Source: Pristimantibacillus sp052113225 | GTDB lineage: Bacteria > Bacillota > Bacilli > Paenibacillales > Paenibacillaceae | NCBI RefSeq assembly: GCF_052113225.1 | Contig: NZ_JBFRCT010000008.1 | Location: 1-64,000 of the forward strand | Length of the DNA stretch: 64,000 bases | Direction of reading: 5' to 3' | Part shown: positions 24,882-33,033 of the stretch, one piece after another | Numbering within the stretch: the first letter of the stretch is position 1 | Layout: each line of letters opens with the position of its first letter | Position numbers and translations under genes: made by a program | Notes under the pieces: generated by a model | Told to the model about the DNA's origin: nothing | Database searches by the model: none | What the model saw: the letters and a program-made list of their open reading frames with translations, nothing else

Positions 24882-25538
24882 ATGAAAAAAATATTCCTTA
24901 TTGTTATGTTGTTATCAACGACTTTGTTACTTATTGTTGGGTGCAGCAAAGAGAAAACATCACCTTATGGTACGCCTGTACCTATCAAAGGTTTAAAATG
25001 GGGCATGAATGAGGAAGAGGTAATGAATGCTTTAAAACTCTCCGATAAAGATATTACAAATGTAGATACAGGGCATGCTCATAATGATCAAATTAATTTT
25101 AATAATCCAATTAAATTATTTGACCACCCTGCTGAAGCTAGTATGACTTTCTCCTATAACATATTAATTGGAATTACAGCGCAATTTGCACCGGAAGATG
25201 TACCAGACTTAGAAAAAGCGATAACGAAAGAGCGGGGAACAGGGATTTACAAATATAACGGCAAAAATGAGAAAGCCGATGTAACCTGGGCAGACGACAT
25301 ACTTGAAAATAACAAAACGTGGAAAGCTGCAGTGAAAGAGATCTATAAAAAACTTGGAGTTAAGGTTAGCGATAATTTAATGGAAGATGGGGTTTCCGTT
25401 GGTCAAATGCCGATAACAAGTTGGAATCTAACTATTGATAAAAACAGCCCCCGATATGGAAATATGATAATAAATGGTGATGTCGCAGCGATGCTAAATT
25501 ATCCTGAAAAGTATACGCCCGAAATGATTAATAAATAG
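24882..25538 (+). CDS. lipoprotein of unknown function
   Basis: A 218-residue lipoprotein with signal peptide and lipobox LIVGC (C21). The mature domain includes GLKWGMNEEEVMNALKLSD, a pattern common in small periplasmic-type lipoproteins with a repeated alpha/beta unit. AAGGAGG lies 7 bases before the ATG, and a strong terminator follows. It is a solitary gene within the array region with no array element immediately after it. Confidence 0.72.
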   Translation: MKKIFLIVMLLSTTLLLIVGCSKEKTSPYGTPVPIKGLKWGMNEEEVMNALKLSDKDITNVDTGHAHNDQINFNNPIKLFDHPAEASMTFSYNILIGITAQFAPEDVPDLEKAITKERGTGIYKYNGKNEKADVTWADDILENNKTWKAAVKEIYKKLGVKVSDNLMEDGVSVGQMPITSWNLTIDKNSPRYGNMIINGDVAAMLNYPEKYTPEMINK

Positions 25539-25545
25539 TTTTAAT

Positions 25546-25578
25546 GAACCGCCTTTTCTGCGAAGGCGGTTCATTAAA
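25546..25578 (+). terminator. terminator
   Basis: AATGAACCGCC-ttttctgc-GAAGGCGGTTCATT, directly after the lipoprotein stop. Confidence 0.75.
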
Positions 25579-25589
25579 TGGTGGGGAGG

Positions 25590-25819
25590 TAAACTCAACG
25601 CTAAGGTGGGTATTAAAGCAGCTTGCAGACCGAGGAAAGATTGAAGCCAATGTATACCCTCATCGCTTCCGTCACACTTATGCATGCCAACTTCTTGATA
25701 ACGGTGCACCATTAGATTTCATACAAGGTATGCTAGGACATGAAAAAGCATCAACTACACAAATCTATGCTCAGTTACGTGGCGAGCGCCGGCGAGAACT
25801 CTATCGTAGGTTCTTTTAA
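25590..25819 (+). pseudogene. tyrosine recombinase C-terminal fragment
   Basis: About 75 codons read ...YPHRFRHTYACQLLDNGAPL...MLGHEKASTTQIYAQL. The HxxR box, LGH and the nucleophile tyrosine of the phage/XerC-like integrase superfamily are all visible. The N-terminal arm-binding and core domains, including the first catalytic arginine and the lysine, are missing. The apparent start at 25544 lies within a terminator. It is a dead relic of an integrase and cannot by itself drive the array. Confidence 0.8.
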
Positions 25820-25856
25820 GGTAATTGGATCTTAGACAAAAAAGGTGGAAAGAAAC

Positions 25857-26201
25857 TTGGATAACAAATTAACTCCTAAACAGCTAAAAAGACAGCAGGA
25901 GCGTGAAATGATTGATGAATATCACAAATTGGTAACTGAAAAAGCCCTGGAACCTTTGTATCAATCATTTAGGGAATGGAAATCAGGTGCTTTGCCATAT
26001 TTTGAACTTACAGAGCTCATTCATCAGTTTCATAAGAATAACCAGGAAATATATAAGGACTTTAACTACACTGAATATCAAGAGCTGGTTCTTCTTGCTA
26101 AGATGAAATTGGGACGATTAACTGAGGATGAAATCAAAGAAAATAAGCGACTTTTAGAGGTCTTGGGATTCGAGGATAGAAGTATTGATCTAGAAGAATA
26201 G
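25857..26201 (+). CDS. hypothetical protein
   Basis: A 114-residue, highly charged and largely helical soluble protein (KQLKRQQEREMIDEYHKL...). No family is recognised. TTG at 25857 is preferred because AAAGGTGG lies 8 bases upstream; a GTG at 25845 is inside that site. It is followed by its own terminator. Confidence 0.58.
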   Translation: MDNKLTPKQLKRQQEREMIDEYHKLVTEKALEPLYQSFREWKSGALPYFELTELIHQFHKNNQEIYKDFNYTEYQELVLLAKMKLGRLTEDEIKENKRLLEVLGFEDRSIDLEE

Positions 26202-26242
26202 GTTTTTACAGGTGTTGAAGATCCATTATTGAATTCAGAACG

Positions 26243-26273
26243 GTAGCCTCAATAAAAGGCTACCTTTTTTTGA
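26243..26273 (+). terminator. terminator
   Basis: GGTAGCCT-caataaa-AGGCTACC followed by seven T residues. Confidence 0.88.
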
Positions 26274-26368
26274 ATAGGCATAGGCTGTTTACTTGCAACA
26301 AACTCTCAATTAGTAATATTCCACCTTGTTTTAAGAATACAATTTAATAGAATACAAGGGGGTTGAGC

Positions 26369-26590
26369 GTGAATAAGAGCATTAATTATATATTTGGGTT
26401 GATTGGCGGATTAGGACTTATTATTCCTCTAATATTAGCAAGTAGTATTCCTCCTTCAATCTTCAGGGCTGCATTTTATATCGACGTACTTAATGTTATA
26501 AAGTTGCTAGCTAATATTGGGTTATATGCTGTTTTACTGTTCAGTTTCTTACTGGTTCTAAGCGGAATAAAATCTCTAGTAAAGAAGTGA
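26369..26590 (+). CDS. small two-segment membrane protein
   Basis: A 73-residue protein with two hydrophobic helices (about 6-28 and 42-66). It is unlike known families. GTG at 26369 is preferred (AAGGGGG 6 bases upstream); an upstream TTG at 26363 touches the ribosome site. It ends 40 bp before the E17 hairpin. Confidence 0.55.
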   Translation: MNKSINYIFGLIGGLGLIIPLILASSIPPSIFRAAFYIDVLNVIKLLANIGLYAVLLFSFLLVLSGIKSLVKK

Positions 26591-26632
26591 ATAGGCATTC
26601 TGACCTCTATGTATGACTATAAGAAACAAGAA

Positions 26633-26693
26633 CAGTAGCCGGCCAATAATGACCGGCTACTGACGTTTCTCAACTAATGGGCAGTTTACTGGA
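26633..26693 (+). repeat. array element E17 (hairpin plus right arm)
   Basis: The stem CAGTAGCCGG paired with CCGGCTACTG is followed by CAACTAATGGGCAGTTTACTGG, a right arm. The left arm is lost. Confidence 0.6.
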
Positions 26694-26774
26694 ACAAATT
26701 GTAGTATTGGGGATGGGGCTGCACTCATGTGAATTTGTAGAACAAAAGCATTATCATGAAGTGGAGTAGGAATC

Positions 26775-26882
26775 ATGAACAAATTTATACTTATAGTTAT
26801 TTCGTTTATTGGATTCTTTATTGGGATAATTGCTGTACTAATAATATTGTTATTTAAAGTGTTCTTCCTACATGTATTTTAG
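26775..26882 (+). CDS. very small membrane protein
   Basis: A 35-residue, almost entirely hydrophobic peptide (MNKFILIVISFIGFFIG then IIAVLIILLFK). GTGGAG lies 8 bases before the ATG, a proper ribosome site. Its place between E17 and the next gene fits a one-gene array unit. It is too short for family assignment. Confidence 0.45.
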   Translation: MNKFILIVISFIGFFIGIIAVLIILLFKVFFLHVF

Positions 26883-26979
26883 TGTTTAATTGGATAACCA
26901 GAACATTTTAATTCAATAATTTGTGTAATTCTTACAAGATTACTAAAGGACCATTTTATATAAATAGCGAGGATTTCAA

Positions 26980-27411
26980 ATGATAAAATCGAAATTAGAA
27001 TTCAAAAGTCGTGTGAGAGACGGCTATCCAGGACTTATAACTTTTGCAGATTTTATAGTAGACGGACAATCATTATACGATTTATATGCCAAGGAATTCG
27101 ATTTTGTATCTTGTTTAGGATGGGGCAGTGAGGAATTTCAGAATGAATCAAGGCTTATTTTAATGAGTAAACCTGATTTCCAAAATGGGAAGAACTCAAT
27201 TTATATTTGTCCTGCATGTGCTGATTTGGGTTGCGGGGCAGTGTCATTATTTATCGAAAAGACAAAAGATATTGTAACTTGGACTTGCTTTGAAGGCAGT
27301 GGTAAGTTATTCGGTAAGCAATTTACGTTCCATTTCGATAAACAAGATTATATTAATCAAATAAAAGGTACATATGGATTTGGCGGGTTTAAGTTTCCTT
27401 GGGCAGAATAA
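26980..27411 (+). CDS. hypothetical protein with CPAC/GCG cysteines
   Basis: A 143-residue soluble protein. The central ICPACADLGCGAVSLFIE segment has three cysteines that could bind metal or form a disulfide, and the C-terminal TYGFGGFKFPW is distinctive. I recognise it as an uncharacterised bacterial family but cannot name a function. GAGG lies upstream of the ATG at 26980. No array element follows directly. Confidence 0.6.
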   Translation: MIKSKLEFKSRVRDGYPGLITFADFIVDGQSLYDLYAKEFDFVSCLGWGSEEFQNESRLILMSKPDFQNGKNSIYICPACADLGCGAVSLFIEKTKDIVTWTCFEGSGKLFGKQFTFHFDKQDYINQIKGTYGFGGFKFPWAE

Positions 27412-27545
27412 GCATTCATGTATGTATAGAGAGGACTGAATACGCGACTGCCATTATAAATTTTGCGCAAAGATATGGCAAGTTCCGCGTTGCCATTTTC
27501 ACGCTGCCGGCTAATTTTGTAAGAGTCTACTCAAGCGACCTTATT

Positions 27546-28457
27546 TTACCCCAACGACCGAGTGGAAAGCTCCATTACACTTTGCACGAAAGACTGCAAC
27601 TCTTCTATAAAAATTTTTGCAGCTTGCCCCATAAATTTATCCGTTCGATAGAGGATGCAAATATCCTGGCTTGGCGTTGGATTAAGAAGCGTTACGGCTG
27701 AGATGTTATCGCGTTTGAGGTAATCTAGCAACATCCGCGGAAGAATTGCCGCTCCTATCCCTCGTTCGACTAAGGACAAAAGCGTCGATAACGTGGAGGT
27801 TACGATTGAATTGTCTAATTCTATCCCCTTTTCTTGGCAGCTAGAATGAATGACCTTCGTAATCTGATGCTCCGGACCGAACATGACCATCTTAAGCTGC
27901 TGTAATTGTTCAAAGGGTATCGCCTTTGACTTCGCAAAGGGGTGATCTGAATGGATGGCCAATGCAAACTCCTCGTGGAACAATGGAATGATCGAGATTC
28001 GATCATCCGGATTCGCAGGCACAATAGTAACGCCAAGATCTCTTGTGCCGTCAACAACCTGTTCGTACACATCCACGGTCTCCGTAACGCGTATGGAAAG
28101 CTTGGGGTATGTACGGTGGAAATTGATCAACAGTGTATCGAACAGCAAATCTCCATCTCCAGGGAGAATTCCGATGTCCAGTCTGCCGCCTTCCATACGC
28201 TTCAGATCAGTAATCGCTCCCTTAATATAGTCGATGCGTTCGAAGATGACATGACATTGATCCAGCAAGATCTTACCCGCCTCCGTCAATGCAATCCGTT
28301 TGCCAATACGATCGAACAGAGGCATCCCAAGCTCGTTTTCCAAAAACTTGATCTGCTGACTCAAATTCGACTGTGTCGTGCACAGGTTCTCGGCCGCTCT
28401 TGAGAAATGCATTTCCTTACAAACGGCGGCAAAATACTCAAGTTGCCTGAACTCCAC
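27546..28457 (-). CDS. LysR-family transcriptional regulator
   Basis: A 303-residue LysR-type regulator. The N-terminal winged HTH (3-62) reads LEYFAAVCKEMHFSRAAENL, with TTQSNLSQQIKFLE as recognition helix. The effector domain (about 90-295) contains GRLDIGILPGDGDLLFD and the LVERGIGAAILPRM motif. It is divergent from the DinB gene at 28656 across about 200 bp and probably regulates it and the following NTF2-like gene. The inducer is unknown. Confidence 0.9.
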   Translation of the reverse strand: MEFRQLEYFAAVCKEMHFSRAAENLCTTQSNLSQQIKFLENELGMPLFDRIGKRIALTEAGKILLDQCHVIFERIDYIKGAITDLKRMEGGRLDIGILPGDGDLLFDTLLINFHRTYPKLSIRVTETVDVYEQVVDGTRDLGVTIVPANPDDRISIIPLFHEEFALAIHSDHPFAKSKAIPFEQLQQLKMVMFGPEHQITKVIHSSCQEKGIELDNSIVTSTLSTLLSLVERGIGAAILPRMLLDYLKRDNISAVTLLNPTPSQDICILYRTDKFMGQAAKIFIEELQSFVQSVMELSTRSLG

Positions 28458-28655
28458 TCCTCGTTCCTCCTTTTAATATGCAGTCTCCTTTCATCATTAT
28501 AAATGAAAATCCAATTTTTCCAATTCTTCATTCAATCATTACTGAAACCGATCAATTGGATCGGAATCTCGTGATTGTTGCTTTGTGGAGAGAGGAGTAC
28601 ACTTTGGATGTGAAAGCGATAAACTTATAACAATTTAAACGGGAGGCATTTAACC

Positions 28656-29120
28656 ATGACCAATTCGATTATTACAAGCGGGAAAGTTCTGCAACAGATC
28701 GTGATCGGGCAGCTTCAGGGCGTTTCGGAGGATCAATTCGATATTCAAGCGAAAGGTTTCAATAACACGATTCGTTGGAATGTCGGTCATATAGTTTATT
28801 GGATGGATAAATACTCCACTTTATCCTTCGGACTCCCGTCTGTAATTCCGCCTCATTATGCATCGTTGTTCGGCTCCGGAACGAAACCTACTGAATGGAC
28901 GATTAATCCACCCTCGAAGGAGGAGCTGACCGAACTATTAATGGCGCAGCTTTCCCGTCTCTCCGAACTGACGCCCGAAATGTTGGACATGACGCTGCAA
29001 TCGCCATATATCATGGGCCCGTTCCAATTCATTACCTCCAGCGAGTTGTTCAATTTCGCTCTGATGCATGAAGCCATACACCTTGGCATCATTTCGAGCC
29101 AGCTTAAAGCCATGCAATAA
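28656..29120 (+). CDS. DinB-family protein
   Basis: A 154-residue four-helix-bundle protein of the DinB/YfiT superfamily. The metal triad is H45 (WNVGHIVYW), H138 and H142 (LMHEAIHLG). Members act in thiol-dependent (bacillithiol or similar) transfer or detoxification. GGGAGG lies 9 bases before the ATG. It is the first gene of a likely two-gene operon with the NTF2-like protein, controlled by the divergent LysR regulator. Confidence 0.85.
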   Translation: MTNSIITSGKVLQQIVIGQLQGVSEDQFDIQAKGFNNTIRWNVGHIVYWMDKYSTLSFGLPSVIPPHYASLFGSGTKPTEWTINPPSKEELTELLMAQLSRLSELTPEMLDMTLQSPYIMGPFQFITSSELFNFALMHEAIHLGIISSQLKAMQ

Positions 29121-29198
29121 GATGTCGTCATAACGAATAGTAGGTGGATCTGATCCGCCGTCCGATGTTCCATTTGTGAAAAAGGAGATGAGTAATAG

Positions 29199-29597
29199 AT
29201 GAAACCGGATCAAGTGTTACTTCAATACTTTCACAATTTGGTGGATATCAACAAAGCCCTCAATTATGTACATCATGATGCCAAGTTTATCGCGGCATTC
29301 GAGGAAGAGACGGACAGACATTACTTCTATGGAACCTATTATGGGATAGAAGGCGTAAGGACGCTATTGTCCAAGTTCCAGAAAGATCTTGATACCCAAG
29401 AATTCGAGATCCGCAAGATACTTGCTGATGAAACTACTGCTTTAGCTTGGGGAAGATTTAAGCATCGGATTCGGCCTACTGGCAATATGTTTGTAAGCTA
29501 TTGGGCGGTGGTATGCGAAGTGGAAGACGGCAAGATAAAGTATTTCCGGGGCTTTGAAGATACAGGTGCCTTGGAAGCCGCTTATAGAGAGGATTGA
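29199..29597 (+). CDS. NTF2-like/SnoaL-like domain protein
   Basis: A 132-residue single-domain protein with the alpha-beta cone pattern of the NTF2 superfamily (YFHNLVDINKALNYVHHDAKFIA..., MFVSYWAVVCEVEDGKIKYFRGFEDTG). Such proteins are isomerases, hydrolases or ligand binders. AAGGAG lies 9 bases before the ATG. It starts 78 bp after the DinB gene and is probably cotranscribed with it. Confidence 0.8.
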   Translation: MKPDQVLLQYFHNLVDINKALNYVHHDAKFIAAFEEETDRHYFYGTYYGIEGVRTLLSKFQKDLDTQEFEIRKILADETTALAWGRFKHRIRPTGNMFVSYWAVVCEVEDGKIKYFRGFEDTGALEAAYRED

Positions 29598-29734
29598 TGC
29601 ACCACGAGAATTCCGCATTTGTTCGACCGCCATGTCACACTAAAACGAAAAACTTTAGCCTAATATACTGGGAGCAGATCGCCGTGTGAACAAATAGGAG
29701 AAGTTGTCACAACGGCAGCTTCTTCTTTTTGTTC

Positions 29735-30100
29735 TTTTTGACGAGATGAGGATTCACCAGAACGGGCTCTATACCTTGCTTTAGGAGACAAAGTGCAAGG
29801 CTAAACCAGTCGATGAAGCTGCTATAAGTTTGTAGGATCATTGATCCAGCGTTCGAACTGATCGAACCCTTCACGATGGTTTCCGAACTCGAGTGGAGTA
29901 CCCAGAGCAATCCCGCGAAAGCTGACAGCGCGAGGCACATGAGTTTCTTGAGCGATGTCTACGCCAATGACCAAATGATGAACGGTGTGTTGATTTGGCT
30001 TGTCTTGTGTCTTAAACTTCATGTTAGAGCGATCTCCTGATGGGCTTTTTTAGGCAATTGCTCTCGCGCGTAACCCCATCGTACAGAGGCGCTCGTTTTT
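29735..30100 (-). mobile_element. IS110-family remnant (deleted, frameshifted)
   Basis: The minus strand from ATG 30022 reads MKFKTQDKPNQH...HLVIGVDIAQETH and VSFRGIALG, an IS110 transposase N terminus. After NDPTNL a frameshift and internal deletion lead to ALCLLKQGIEPVLVNPHLVK, a later conserved segment. The end near 30090-30100 carries GAGCGCCTC, as in the 18400 copy. It is inactive. Confidence 0.78.
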
Positions 30101-30157
30101 GTTCATACTCCAAATTATTCGTTTTACAGGAATTCTAACGGGACCGTAAATCGGGTG

Positions 30158-30188
30158 TTGACCTGGAGTCGGCTCCAGCCTATAAAAT
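30158..30188 (+). promoter_or_regulatory. MerR-type promoter/operator
   Basis: TTGACC (30158-30163) and TAAAAT (30183-30188) are separated by 19 bp, with the dyad CTGGAG-tcgg-CTCCAG (30163-30178) in the spacer. The overlong spacer with a centred dyad is the hallmark of MerR-activated promoters. It lies 36 bp upstream of the MerR gene, suggesting autoregulation. Confidence 0.82.
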
Positions 30189-30223
30189 AAAAATATTCAG
30201 AAGCAGGGAGGAGTGGTAATCAG

Positions 30224-30631
30224 ATGTATTCGATCGGGCAAGCGGCGGAGTTGGCGGGTTTCAGTATCGATACGCTCAGGTATTACGAGAAAATAGGCTT
30301 GACCAAGCCGCCAATGAGAAATCCAGGGGGCCTGAGGTTGTATAGTGAGGATGACGTGCGGCTACTTTCTTCTTTGCACTGCCTCAAAAAGACGGGGTTG
30401 TCGCTAGGAGAAATGAAGGCGTTTCTGCAGGAAGGACGATGCTTCGCGAATCCTGCTTTCCCACTAAGCGACGAAGACAGGGAGGCCATCGCAGACCGCA
30501 CACAAATTCTTTCAGAACATCTGGCTAGAATGGAGACGCAGTACTTAGCGCTAGCGAAGGTAATCGGAAAGACGAGAGAGAAGCTGGATTTCTACAATAA
30601 GATATTGGAAAAGGAGGCAGCGATGAAATGA
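30224..30631 (+). CDS. MerR-family transcriptional regulator
   Basis: A 135-residue regulator. The N-terminal winged HTH reads YSIGQAAELAGFSIDTLRYY, with EKIGLTKPPMRNPGGLRLYS as wing. The following coiled coil (about 80-125) serves dimerisation. It has a single cysteine (position about 57) plus one in GRCFANP, so a metal-sensing Cys pair is not evident; it is more likely a redox or small-molecule sensor. GGGAGGAG precedes the ATG. Its stop overlaps the next gene's ATG (ATGA), so the two form an operon under the promoter at 30158. Confidence 0.88.
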   Translation: MYSIGQAAELAGFSIDTLRYYEKIGLTKPPMRNPGGLRLYSEDDVRLLSSLHCLKKTGLSLGEMKAFLQEGRCFANPAFPLSDEDREAIADRTQILSEHLARMETQYLALAKVIGKTREKLDFYNKILEKEAAMK

Positions 30632-31407
30632 AGATCGCATCGATTGGTTCAGGGAAGATGGGCGGGACACTGGGTACAAGATGGGCACCTATTGGGCATT
30701 GCGTGATGTTCGGCTCACGGAACCCGCATAGCGAGAAGAAAAAGCTCTTGCTGCAGGATGCGGGAGCTAACGCGCAGGCCGGGACGATCAAGGAAGCGGT
30801 AGCGTTCGGCGAGGTAATCCTGCTAGCTGTGCTGCCCGATGATGTGGAGCACGTGCTGACCGAGGCGGGGGATCTGGATGGAAAGATCCTCATCAATTGC
30901 ACCAACCGATACGACGACAAGTCCGCTGATGCGGAGGTCCGGCGTCTGGCTCAGAATGCGCGCGTTGTCCGCGCTTTTCACACGCTGCCTTGGGAAGTGC
31001 TTGCAAACCCGCAGTATGAAGTAGGCATAGCCACGGCATTTTTGAGCGGGGATGACCCCGAAGCTGTAGCAACTGTTGCCAAGTTGACAACCGAGATGGG
31101 GCTAGATCCGGTAGATGTCGGTGATCTGATTGTGGAGTGGATCTCCTTGTTCGCTGTCGTATTTGAATGTGATGTTAATCACATATCCGGGTTTAATTGC
31201 ATTCGGAAGATAGAAGGGACCCAGGTGGCTATTCCATGGTGTATTATTTTCTCCGATTCCCAGTCTCCACTGTCCTGGGTCTTTGCCCAAGGTTCTCTCG
31301 CTGCCTGTCCACCATATCCATTCTTCATAGTTTTCGGGTGCCGGCGGAGGCGGATCCTGGTTCGGAGCCATAGGCGGGGCCGGGATGGCCTGTATATCGG
31401 GCCTTAG
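30628..31407 (+). pseudogene. F420/NADP-type oxidoreductase, truncated and fused to antisense DNA
   Basis: Residues 1 to about 166 are a Rossmann-fold NAD(P)-binding reductase (MKIASIGSGKMGGTLGTRWA..., VILLAVLPDDVEHVL, VVRAFHTLPWEVL) ending at MGLDPVDVGDL, where the family normally continues RNARYLEPMA. From about 31125 the frame reads through the antisense strand of the GH26 gene to 31407, which cannot be native. The C-terminal third is lost by a rearrangement joining the two genes end to end. The gene overlaps the MerR stop by ATGA. Confidence 0.75.
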
Positions 31408-32541
31408 GTTAGGCTGCGGAGGAAGGTCTTCTAAGGTGATAACCCTTTGGTCATTCAATGTGCTTTTCATCTTATCCACTGACGTACCGGTACCAAACGG
31501 GGCACCCACCCAAGTCGCCCAATAGCTCCACATAGCTCCATCGGCTTCCATTTCGTCGATACCCGGTATCGGCCCAGTCTCGGATAGGGCAAGCATCTTC
31601 ATCTTCGTGAGGCCAAGTGTTTGAAAATCATCTGTGATGAATCTATTGTATCTATCGACATATGATTTGTGAACGTAGTCATCCGCGCCAACATCGGTGC
31701 TTGCTATATCAACAACGTCTGCGCCGGGGAACCAGTCTGCGCCTTCCGAGCACCAAACCCAAATCAAGTTGTCCAAGTGGTGAACGTTCGTCAGACGGTC
31801 GTACATCAACCTCCATAACGCTTTGTAATTATCCGCTCCGTATGCGCCCCACCAGAACCATGTGCCGGAAGCTTCATGCAGCGGCCGCCACAGCACGGGA
31901 GTGTTACTATCTTTTAATTTCTGCAGTTGAGCTGCGATTAAGTCTATGTCTTTGATGATATAGTCATACAGGTCGCCGGATTTGTTGGTCATCGCATCAG
32001 TGAATGCTTGACCGAACCTCTCTTGATCCATATCAGAATTGTAAGTGGTTTGCCACCATTGTTTGTTGGCTTGTGTATATTGCGGGTCGATATGCCAGTG
32101 CCAGTGGAAGCCGACGATGCCTCCATCGACTTTCGACCATGCTATTGCCCTGTCCACGGTATTTGACACAACGCCGTTATTAACAGCTGCTTGGTCGTAG
32201 TCGTACATCTCAAAATTCAATAACGCGGGCATTGTCCCAATAGTATCTTTGAAATAAGCCCGCTCTCTGAAATAATTCTTTTCGTTGTCATCGATGTCAT
32301 GCCCGGAGATGACTTTTTTGCCGTAATTACTAACCAGGATATCCCAAAGCCATAAAGCGTCCGGGTTGGTAGATCCGCTGCTTAGCTGAGTGTCAATGTT
32401 CTGAGAGTCTGTGAGCTTTTCAACCACGGCGGTTTCTGTAGCATCTCCGCCTATACCAAATGGGGTAGCGGCTGCGATGCTTGGAGCGATGGCCATCATA
32501 AGCAACACAACGTTCAGTGCTAATAACAGGGTTCGTTTCAT
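31102..32541 (-). CDS. secreted GH26 beta-mannanase (3' end altered)
   Basis: A 479-residue exported endo-beta-1,4-mannanase of family GH26. Signal peptide 1-25 is followed by the GH26 barrel at about 58-375, with acid/base E223 (WRPLHEASGTWFWW) and nucleophile E321 (ALSETGPIPG). A Pro-rich linker (about 385-405) and a partial C-terminal module follow (EEWIWWTGSERTLG...). The last dozen codons are antisense to the truncated F420-type gene, so the C-terminal module is cut short. AGGAGG precedes the ATG. A cre-like site lies at 32653-32666. The catalytic domain looks intact. Confidence 0.86.
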   Translation of the reverse strand: MKRTLLLALNVVLLMMAIAPSIAAATPFGIGGDATETAVVEKLTDSQNIDTQLSSGSTNPDALWLWDILVSNYGKKVISGHDIDDNEKNYFRERAYFKDTIGTMPALLNFEMYDYDQAAVNNGVVSNTVDRAIAWSKVDGGIVGFHWHWHIDPQYTQANKQWWQTTYNSDMDQERFGQAFTDAMTNKSGDLYDYIIKDIDLIAAQLQKLKDSNTPVLWRPLHEASGTWFWWGAYGADNYKALWRLMYDRLTNVHHLDNLIWVWCSEGADWFPGADVVDIASTDVGADDYVHKSYVDRYNRFITDDFQTLGLTKMKMLALSETGPIPGIDEMEADGAMWSYWATWVGAPFGTGTSVDKMKSTLNDQRVITLEDLPPQPNLRPDIQAIPAPPMAPNQDPPPPAPENYEEWIWWTGSERTLGKDPGQWRLGIGENNTPWNSHLGPFYLPNAIKPGYVINITFKYDSEQGDPLHNQITDIYRI

Positions 32542-32652
32542 TTAATAAGCCTCCTAAATAATTTTTTGCGTAGTGCGCAGTTATAATATACGACACATCG
32601 CAACATGTCTCTTGCAGTATTGGTAATATCGATTGCACTATATTGACATTTT

Positions 32653-32666
32653 TGAAAGCGCTTTAT
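32653..32666 (-). promoter_or_regulatory. cre-like catabolite-control site
   Basis: TGAAAGCGCTTTAT matches 12 of 14 positions of the CcpA cre consensus. It lies about 110 bp upstream of the GH26 start. Glucose repression of the mannanase is a reasonable inference. Confidence 0.45.
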
Positions 32667-32693
32667 TAAAGTCTTCCTGTAGTCGTTTTAGTA

Positions 32694-32927
32694 GTGTTAA
32701 GGCTGTGTTTTGATAACACCACCTATAAGGCAATTTTTCATGGGTATCTATCAGTCTGGATGCTTAGTGCGATAGAAGAGAAAAGTATTTATGTTTACTC
32801 TGATGTGTTACTTCTTAAAAAGGCTAAAGATATATTAGACATCCTAGAAGTCAATGGAAGTTCGAATGAAGAAAAGACTAAGGTTTCAGTTAATGCCATG
32901 GAGACCTTGCGTATTTTTAATGAATAA
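32694..32927 (+). pseudogene. fragment of a hypothetical cassette gene
   Basis: A 77-codon frame (starting GTG, no ribosome site) reads ...YLSVWMLSAIEEKSIYVYSD and LLKKAKDILDILEVNG. It looks like the C-terminal part of a small helical protein. It ends 9 bp before element E18. The missing 5' part was probably removed when the mannanase region was inserted. Confidence 0.4.
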
Positions 32928-32935
32928 ATCATTCA

Positions 32936-33016
32936 GTTAAACGGAGAACGTTAGCTCAATAAAATAGCGGCAGTCTAGGACATTATTTTCTCGTCCTTGG
33001 CTGTCGCTGTTTTTTC
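32936..33016 (+). repeat. array element E18 (third hairpin family)
   Basis: The left arm GTTAAACGGAGAACGTTAG is followed by the imperfect stem AGCGGCAGTCTAGGAC / GTCCTTGGCTGTCGCT. The right arm is absent. The same hairpin family occurs inverted in E19. Confidence 0.65.
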
Positions 33017-33033
33017 TAGCGTTCGTATGCTTT

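Noticed and set aside
25544..25589. start region of the recombinase frame
   Set aside because: The ATG and first codons fall inside the lipoprotein terminator hairpin. Homology to integrases begins only near 25590, so this is not a real start.
25590..25819. an active integron integrase for the array
   Set aside because: Only the C-terminal 75 codons of a tyrosine recombinase remain, and no IntI-specific insertion can be seen. It cannot be functional.
27399..27701. 100-codon plus-strand frame after the 143-residue gene
   Set aside because: More than half is antisense to the LysR gene end. It has no ribosome site, and the composition is that of a shadow frame. The first 45 codons could be debris, but no family is recognised.
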